DNA from: Gautieria morchelliformis
Lineage: Eukaryota; Basidiomycota; Agaricomycetes; Gomphales; Gomphaceae
NCBI GenBank assembly: GCA_015179125.1
Contig: WHVA01000304.1
Location: 1 to 64,000 of the forward strand
Direction of reading: 5' to 3'
DNA length: 64,000 nt
Made by a program: the position numbers and the translations under genes. Numbering within the stretch: the first letter of the stretch is position 1; every line of letters starts with the position of its first letter. This document shows positions 58,068 through 64,000 of this stretch, in pieces. Below the pieces are notes generated by a model. That model did not search any database. It was not told where the DNA came from and saw only the letters and a list, made by a program, of their open reading frames with translations.

Positions 58068-61000
58068 ATGCTCCTGACCAGACCCTTTTTCAACATGGCG
58101 CCGAAACGGGTGGCAATGTCTCCTGGACCTAGCACGCCCAAGGGCAAGAAAGCAAAGTTGTCAACGGGTCAGAAAACTTTACACAGCTTTTTCCGTTCAC
58201 CTTCCTTGAAGAGCCCAGAAGACCAGGGAAGTACAGCGGAAATGCAGGACCGTGAATTGGCTGAACTATTGGCGCGAAAGGACGGAATTGATGTGGAGAT
58301 TACCAAACGTTTAGAAGCCTCGTGGCGGAATACTCGTGCCAGCAGCAGCGGTAGGAACGCGACTGACGCCATCGAGGTAGATTTAGACCAGGTCTCCAGC
58401 GGCAACACGGATGGCACAACATCAGTGTCAACTATTATACCCGGGATGTCACAAACACATCCTCGTGATCACGTTGCGTCAGGGTCCAAGCTACCTGAGC
58501 AGACATTCATGTCTACAGTTTCTCCCCTCATCGATGTGACTCCCCAATCTTCCGCCTCTTTGAAATTCCCGGACCTATGTGTAGACCCAGCAACGTTCGC
58601 GGTCAACAGTAATCCCCCTTGGTCACCCCTCACACAGACCCCATATTCTTGCCTTGTTCATGCTCTTTCAACCCTCTCACAGACGCGCTCTCGAATTTTA
58701 ATCCTCAACACACTGACAAATTACCTCCGCTTGATATCACTTTATGACCCTCCATCTCTTCTTCCGTCCCTTTATCTCTTGTCAAACACACTCGCCCCTC
58801 CTTATCTCTCAGTAGAACTCGGATTAGGAATGACCATCATTTCCCGATCGATCCAGCAAGTATCCGGTCTGACTTCTGCTGCCCTGAGTAAACTTTACAG
58901 ATCACTGGGCGATCCAGGGGACGTCGCTTTCGCTGCAAAATCGTCCGTGCGGACTTTGATTCCTCATTCAGCTCTTACCGTCCTTGGTGTGTATGGCACC
59001 ATGCTAAAGATTTCTCGGGCGCAGGGTCAAGGTGCAGCCAAAATCAAGCAATCGCTTGTTGAAAAATTACTTCTATCTGCTAAGGGCGAAGAATCTCGGT
59101 ATCTCGTTCGCACGCTTTGCCAAAACCTCCGAGTAGGTGCAGTAAGGTAAGTCAATTGCCATTGAATTGAAATAGACTTTACTGGCATTCAGGAAAACAA
59201 TCATTTCGGCCTTAGCGCGTGCCATGGTCTTTCCTCCTCTGGACCCATCGGCGTCTAAGCATTCCAAGTGGCGTGCCTCTCCTGAGCTGCTCGAAAATGT
59301 TCAACCCATGACTTCCGATGGAAAGAAAAAATCTGTGGTAGATCCTGCTCGTCAGGAGCTAATAGAAATATTTGCAAACGCCGAGGCCTTGGTCAAACGT
59401 TGCTTTGTGCAACATCCTAATTTAGACAATATCGCAGCGGCGCTCCTAGAGGTAGGGTTAGAAGGGCTAGCTCAACGTGTCCCCTTGGCTGTGGGTACGT
59501 GCTCCGGAGTGACCGTGGCGTCATTGTCCCTCTTTCCTAATTCTTGTAGGTGTACCTCTTCATCCAACCTTAGGATCTCCCACGCGTTCTTTGGATGAGG
59601 TGTACGAACGACTTAACGAACGGCCCTTCACGGCAGAATACAAGTATGACGGGCAGAGGGCTCAGTTGCACGCCTCACGAGGTTTGAATGGTACTTTGAC
59701 CGTGAAGATTTTTTCTCGGCATCTTGAGGACATGACGGACAAGGTTTGTAGCCTCGGATAAAATCAACCCACTGCGATTTGACACACCCTACGACACCTA
59801 GTATCCGGACGTCATTGCCTTAACAGAACAACTTTTCGCATTGCATCCTGAGCTGTCTTCCTTTATCGTGGATGCCGAAATTGTCGCGGTCGACATTAAG
59901 ACAGGTGGACTAAAATCCTTTCAAGAGCTATCACAGAGAGCCCGAAAGGACGTACGACTTGAAGATGTGACTGTGGCCGTCTGTCTATTCGTTTACGACC
60001 TCATGTATCTCGACGGAAAGGTCAGTGATGTATGCCACTGCAGTACTAAGTTTGATTTAATAAGTTCACCTCAGATATTATTAGAAATGCCCTTCCGTCG
60101 GCGAAGGAGCCTCCTCCGTGAGCATTTTCCTCCTGTCTTACCGAAGGATCCCACCGTTGCCCGTCTTGAACATGTCGAAAGCTGTGACAGTGAAGAAGGT
60201 CGGGACGCTATAGAGACATTCTGGCAAAAGGCTGTGGCAGGTCGCTCAGAAGGTTTAATGATCAAAGTAACAATCTCAGACCTCCTTTCCATACACGAGC
60301 TTCACCGAACTAATATCCAGATCTGTCATGTAGCTCCTTGACAATGGCGAGGTTAGCGGTGGCGAACTCTCGTCAAAGAATGGGAAGAGCAGGAAGAAAC
60401 CACTCCCCGCCTCTTATGAGCCTGGTACAGCATCGGGAAAAGCATATACCGCATCCCCCGCTCTCTGACCCCTAACCTTCCCCCAGATAAGCGCACTTTG
60501 GCTTGGCTAAAGCTAAAGAAAGACTATGTCGCAGGGCTGGGCGACAGCTTAGACCTTGTACCCATCGGTACACCTTTCTTATATGCGCTGGGTAACTGGG
60601 ACTAAGCCTGTAACGATATCAAAGGTGCATGGAATGGAAATGGACGTAAGGCTGATTGGTGGAGTCCCGTGCTGCTCGCATTATGGGATGATAGGTCTGG
60701 GGAGTTTGTTGCGGTTTGCAAATGCATGTCCGGTATGTCTCTAACCGACTTCTTTGATGCTCTACTTAATGGGCTTCTTTTCTTGTTTTGCGCAGGATTT
60801 TCTGACACATTCTACAAGGTACGACAACATCGTCGTGCGAGATCTCAGTCGTTAGAATCAACTCCCAGGATATGAAAGAGCGATATGCCCCGGATACAGA
60901 TATATGTTCAAGCACACCGCTGTGGAATTGTAGACTAGGGGGTAGGCACAACGTAAGCATTAGCCCATCTCAGATACTGAAGCATTTTTCTAGGTTTCAA

Positions 61001-61358
61001 GCCGACAGTTTATTTTAAGCCAAGCGAGGTTTGGGAGGTCCGTGGCGCTGAGTTGGTTCTTTCGCTGTGTCATGGTCGATGTAGGTTTGATGCCATTTAA
61101 CGCCTCAGTATCACCTCAAGTTCGGTATCTGTCGCGGCACTCGGATTAGTACCGGGAACGCGGGGACTCAGCGTGAGGTTTCCTCGATTTGTCAAGCTCC
61201 GGGAGGATAAGGGTTTGGAACAAGCATCAACTCCAAAGTTCCTGGCCAATATGTGGCAGGCTCAGGAAAAGAGAGGCAATGACGGGAAAGGAAAGGATGA
61301 GGGGGAGCTATTGGATGCGGAATGGGAGTCTGAAGTTGCTGAAGAAGATTCAGAATAA
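58068..61358 (+). CDS. CDC9: DNA ligase I (ATP-dependent)
   Basis: Replicative ATP-dependent DNA ligase that seals Okazaki fragments. The N-terminus has a PCNA-interacting box, QKTLHSFF (about 58170). After a disordered segment come the DNA-binding domain (LLVHAL-type [20 protein letters not shown], about 58650), the adenylation motif [14 protein letters not shown] (about 59638) with the catalytic Lys, DAEIVAVDI (about 59870), [16 protein letters not shown] (about 60250), and [11 protein letters not shown] (about 60500). The OB-fold motifs continue to [17 protein letters not shown] (about 61165), and the acidic tail ends at 61358. Two in-frame ATGs: 58068 ([14 protein letters not shown]) and 58095 ([13 protein letters not shown]). 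Yeast Cdc9 uses such a pair for mitochondrial and nuclear forms. Seven or more short introns. Confidence 0.9.
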
Positions 61359-61974
61359 CTTAAATCTAATTTAACACGTATAAGCTCAGCCGAATAAACG
61401 CATTACGGATGTCGACGGTTGGATATTGCCATGAAGACCGTTGAAGAGTCAATGCCTCAATTATGCCTTTCCGATTGAGATATGCATTTCGTTGCTCTCA
61501 TGCATATATACCAGACACGCACAAGAAATTGATGCCTACGAGACTGGATTTATTTGAGATTAAGATACTATCTAGATTATGAAACTGTAGTCCGTGACGG
61601 AATGTCCCGAGTTGTGGCGGACCTCTAGATAGAGGACAAATAACCCGAAGATATAGCTGTACTTACTGTAGTTGGAGACAGCAACGTTTCGAACACCGCC
61701 TGTGGTGGCGGCCGGCGCTATGGCAATTGGCAGGGTGGGAAATCAACGTTCAACACCAGCCCTCTCTGTTTGCCTTTCTCCATACCTTTTGTTTCTACTT
61801 TGCCCACCTGTGGCCCCTACGAGCATCGATTGCTCGTCTTATCCTTCTTGTGTCCCTTGTTCCTCTTTTGCCAACGAGCGGTCTCACTCAAGAAGCCCCC
61901 TTCTTCGTATCTTTCGTCTCGTCGCTGGTCGTCCCACCTCACTATCAATCAACAGTACCGCTACCTGGGTAAAT
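61359..61974. other. Intergenic region, about 0.6 kb
   Basis: Between the DNA ligase stop and the next start. A C/T-rich stretch upstream of 61975 resembles a promoter. The open frames overlapping 61672-62055 are shadows in the leader. Confidence 0.5.
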
Positions 61975-62600
61975 ATGGGTGTCTTCATTTGGCATGATTG
62001 GGCGCACTTCGTGACTATCGGTGCAAGTATTTGTAAGTCTGTTTTTCTTATGTGACCAGTATAGCTGAATATATTTAATAGACACCGTGTGGGCTGGTTT
62101 CTGGGGCTTAATCTATCGCAAGTTCTTCTGGGACTTTGTCAGTGGTACACTGAGGGATCCAGGAGGGATCCAGTACGTAACCGTCTGGACACGTCGAATA
62201 CCATTAATTCATTCGAGATCACTCTTAGACCTGCGAATAGCGACAAGATATTCATCGATATCATCGTGACAGCTCCAGTCGTTCAAATATTAGCCATGGT
62301 CATAGGCTTTGTCATACTTGCGATTGAATTGCCCGTGCCACCGCTGAAAGCCACAAGCATCCATCGAAGTTGGGTTGTCAGGATAGTGCTACTAGTGTTA
62401 CAGGCTTTTTTGACTATCCTGTTTTACCAGGTCGGACCGTTTACCTTGCCTGACGCCTAATACTCAAATGGTACGGTTTTTAGGGAACAAACGCCGCGTT
62501 ATATTCGGTCATTGGAATAATTGGATACACAATGGCCCAGATACGCGGTGAAGTGAATCAAGTTGGGAAGGACAATAAAGGGAGAGGGGGGAAAGCTTGA
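61975..62600 (+). CDS. Four-helix membrane protein (DUF7727 type)
   Basis: Small integral membrane protein of a fungal family without a known function. ATG 61975 gives MGVFIWHDWAHFVTIGASIY. Then TVWAGFWGLIYRKFFWDF (about 62083), an intron, PANSDKIFIDIIVTAPVVQI and MVIGFVILAIELPVPPLKA (about 62230-62350), WVVRIVLLVLQAFLTILFY (about 62370), and after another intron GTNAALYSVIGIIGYTMAQI. Four hydrophobic segments are clear. The C-terminus is short and charged (KDNKGRGGKA, stop at 62600). Three introns, one with the stop-like GTAAGT donor directly after the first helix. Confidence 0.8.
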
Positions 62601-62930
62601 GTGCTGTTCCCGTTATGAGTTTGGTTCAAAAGGGCAGGGAACCTTGGGCCAGCTCATTGTCTTCTTCATTACTCGTTACTGCTTTCCTGTTAGAGCTGGT
62701 TTGTTTGCTTCTTTGTTTTCATCACATTCATTGATGGACTGTTTACGTCGTAATACTTGGAGGTGGAATTAGACGCCCCCACTTTCGACAAGCAACTCCC
62801 AAATACATAAGTATTGCCTGGTGTTCTTATGGGTAGCCGAGTCTTGTGTTATAGACAGCGGTTTGAACGGCTACCAAAGAATTGCGCATGCGTTCTCACC
62901 GGCATATTACGAGTCTCCGCTGCTAATATC
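62601..62930. other. Promoter spacer of the Apa-like gene
   Basis: About 330 bp with no gene. The open frame from 62814 is the leader of the following gene. Confidence 0.5.
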
Positions 62931-64000
62931 ATGCTGAAGCTTATCTCACGACTTCAGTCGGCCTTTGACGAAGCTCTGTCGTCTGGTGACCTCTTGTTCT
63001 TCCCTTCGTCCGTACATCCGCATCTAGACTCTGGAGTGCAGGTGAAAGCTCCCTTGTTACCACGTCGCTCCTGTGTCTAACGCAGAGGTTTGGACCATGT
63101 CGACCTTATAGTTTGAACTGAGACTATGTCCTGCACTCCAGCATAAGCCGAATCCATCTGCCAATCTTGTGTCTGTGGGAGAATCGAATGAACGTCCTGA
63201 TCCATTCGCACCCCCCTACAACGCGAAGCTTCTTGTAGGAGAGCTGGAGAGTGATGACGGAGACTACATTGTGCTGGTAACAAACCAGTTACACAGGTTG
63301 TTATTCCGTCTAATCCTTTGAAAGCTCAATAAATATTCCGTGGTCCCCAAGCACTTCCTTCTCGTGACAAAAGGTGACACGTCGTGATGTCGTTTTCGGG
63401 TTTCAACAACTGAGTACTCATGCTAAGCAGAGTTCCAGTCACAGTCGTCCCCACTGTTCCCACCGGATCTGCTTGTATGCCGTAATGTGATGTTCGGGAT
63501 AGGTCACCAAAAGGCTAACACCAAATCAGCAAGCATACTTGCTTCTTCTTGCCGCACGTCGTTCTGGGCAGAACTACTTCACGTTCTTTAATTGTGAGTT
63601 ATGTAGCGTAATTCAGTGGAGTTAATTCGTAGTTTTGATGAACGGTGCACCGTACAGGTGGAGAACTGAGTGGTGCCAGTCAACCTCATAAGCACCTGCA
63701 ATTCATTCCTGTGGATTCGGATGGTGGTGGCCCTCCAGTAGAAAAGCTTGCCAAATTGCAGACTGTAGAAGTCCAAAGTGTGTCTCATTCTTCAAACTTC
63801 CAGCTCTAATAGCATCTGAGCGTACTGTATTATTAGCAGCACCATTTACCATCGACAGCCTTCCATACACTAACTATGTCTTCCGCTTGCCACCGTCGTT
63901 ACCTTCGTCTTCTTCAGATGACATCATGGATGCACTTTCCCAAGCATTCTTGCAACTCCTTGACCTTGTCATCGTGACCATGAGACACGATTCATCTCAC
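62931..64000 (+). CDS. APA2: Diadenosine tetraphosphate phosphorylase (Apa1/2-like), partial
   Basis: Runs off the right edge. Cleaves Ap4A to ADP and ATP (ATP adenylyltransferase, HIT/GalT-like fold). ATG 62931 begins MLKLISRLQSAFDEALSSGD, then an intron, LRLCPALQHKPNPSANLVSV (about 63130), PFAPPYNAKLLVGELESDDG, NKYSVVPKHFLLVTK (about 63330), YFTFFNCGELSGASQPHKHL (about 63580, crossing an intron) with the HKHLQ active-site motif (about 63690), and after an intron FTIDSLPYTNYVFRLPPSLP (about 63845). The order and spacing of exons match the yeast Apa1/Apa2 proteins. The C-terminal third is missing only because the window stops. Confidence 0.82.

Noticed and set aside
1-64000. Transfer RNA, ribosomal RNA or CRISPR arrays
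   Set aside because: No cloverleaf B-box with matching A-box, no rRNA-like sequence and no regularly spaced repeats were recognised by eye; a scan with tRNA and Rfam models would be decisive.

Overview
This window looks like a chromosome segment of a filamentous basidiomycete, most likely an Agaricomycete. Its genes are cut by many short GT-AG introns (mostly about 50 nt). The proteins are typical eukaryotic housekeeping and fungal families, and the transposon families (Ty3/gypsy, Ty1/copia, a fungal DDE transposase with FDNAPSHQ and ELNFIEQYWG motifs) are those common in mushroom genomes. Assignments are from reading the sequence only; no database search was run. Gene coordinates run from start to stop codon and include introns that I placed by eye.

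Layout. 1-11.1 kb is a nest of dead mobile elements: a decayed DDE transposase gene split by a solo LTR with an exact 5-bp target duplication; a scrambled cluster of LTR-like and copia-type fragments, partly in inverted order; a gag-protease-RT fragment of a Ty3/gypsy element on the minus strand; and a copia gag fragment. A 377-bp near-perfect hairpin (MITE-like) follows at 11.83-12.21 kb.

From 12.5 kb on, the window is gene-rich. In order: PP5-type protein phosphatase (+), SR140/U2SURP-like splicing factor (+), vigilin/Scp160-like multi-KH protein (-), vacuolar membrane protease Pff1-like (+), a large disordered protein (+), 2-methylcitrate dehydratase (-), a small Clr2 N-terminal-like protein (+), a Pho85-type (PCL-like) cyclin (+), a Zn2Cys6 transcription factor (-), a TMEM135-like membrane protein (+), a secreted lysozyme/transglycosylase-like protein (-), an RRM plus coiled-coil protein (-), an Mkk1-like MAP kinase kinase (-), a conserved unknown protein (+), a NAA50-like N-acetyltransferase (+), a two-finger C2H2 protein (-), DNA ligase I (+), a four-helix membrane protein of the DUF7727 type (+), and the start of an Apa1/2-like Ap4A phosphorylase (+), which runs off the right edge.

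Several genes (NAA50, the lysozyme-like protein, the TMEM135-like protein, the C2H2 protein, the Zn2Cys6 factor) consist of short exons and appear only when introns are placed by hand. The genes do not form a pathway cluster. The unusual points are the nested and inverted retroelement fossils, the hairpin element, a NAA50 with a changed acetyl-CoA motif, a stand-alone Clr2 N-terminal-like protein divergent from 2-methylcitrate dehydratase, and the secreted lysozyme-like enzyme. I did not find convincing evidence of an entirely new system.
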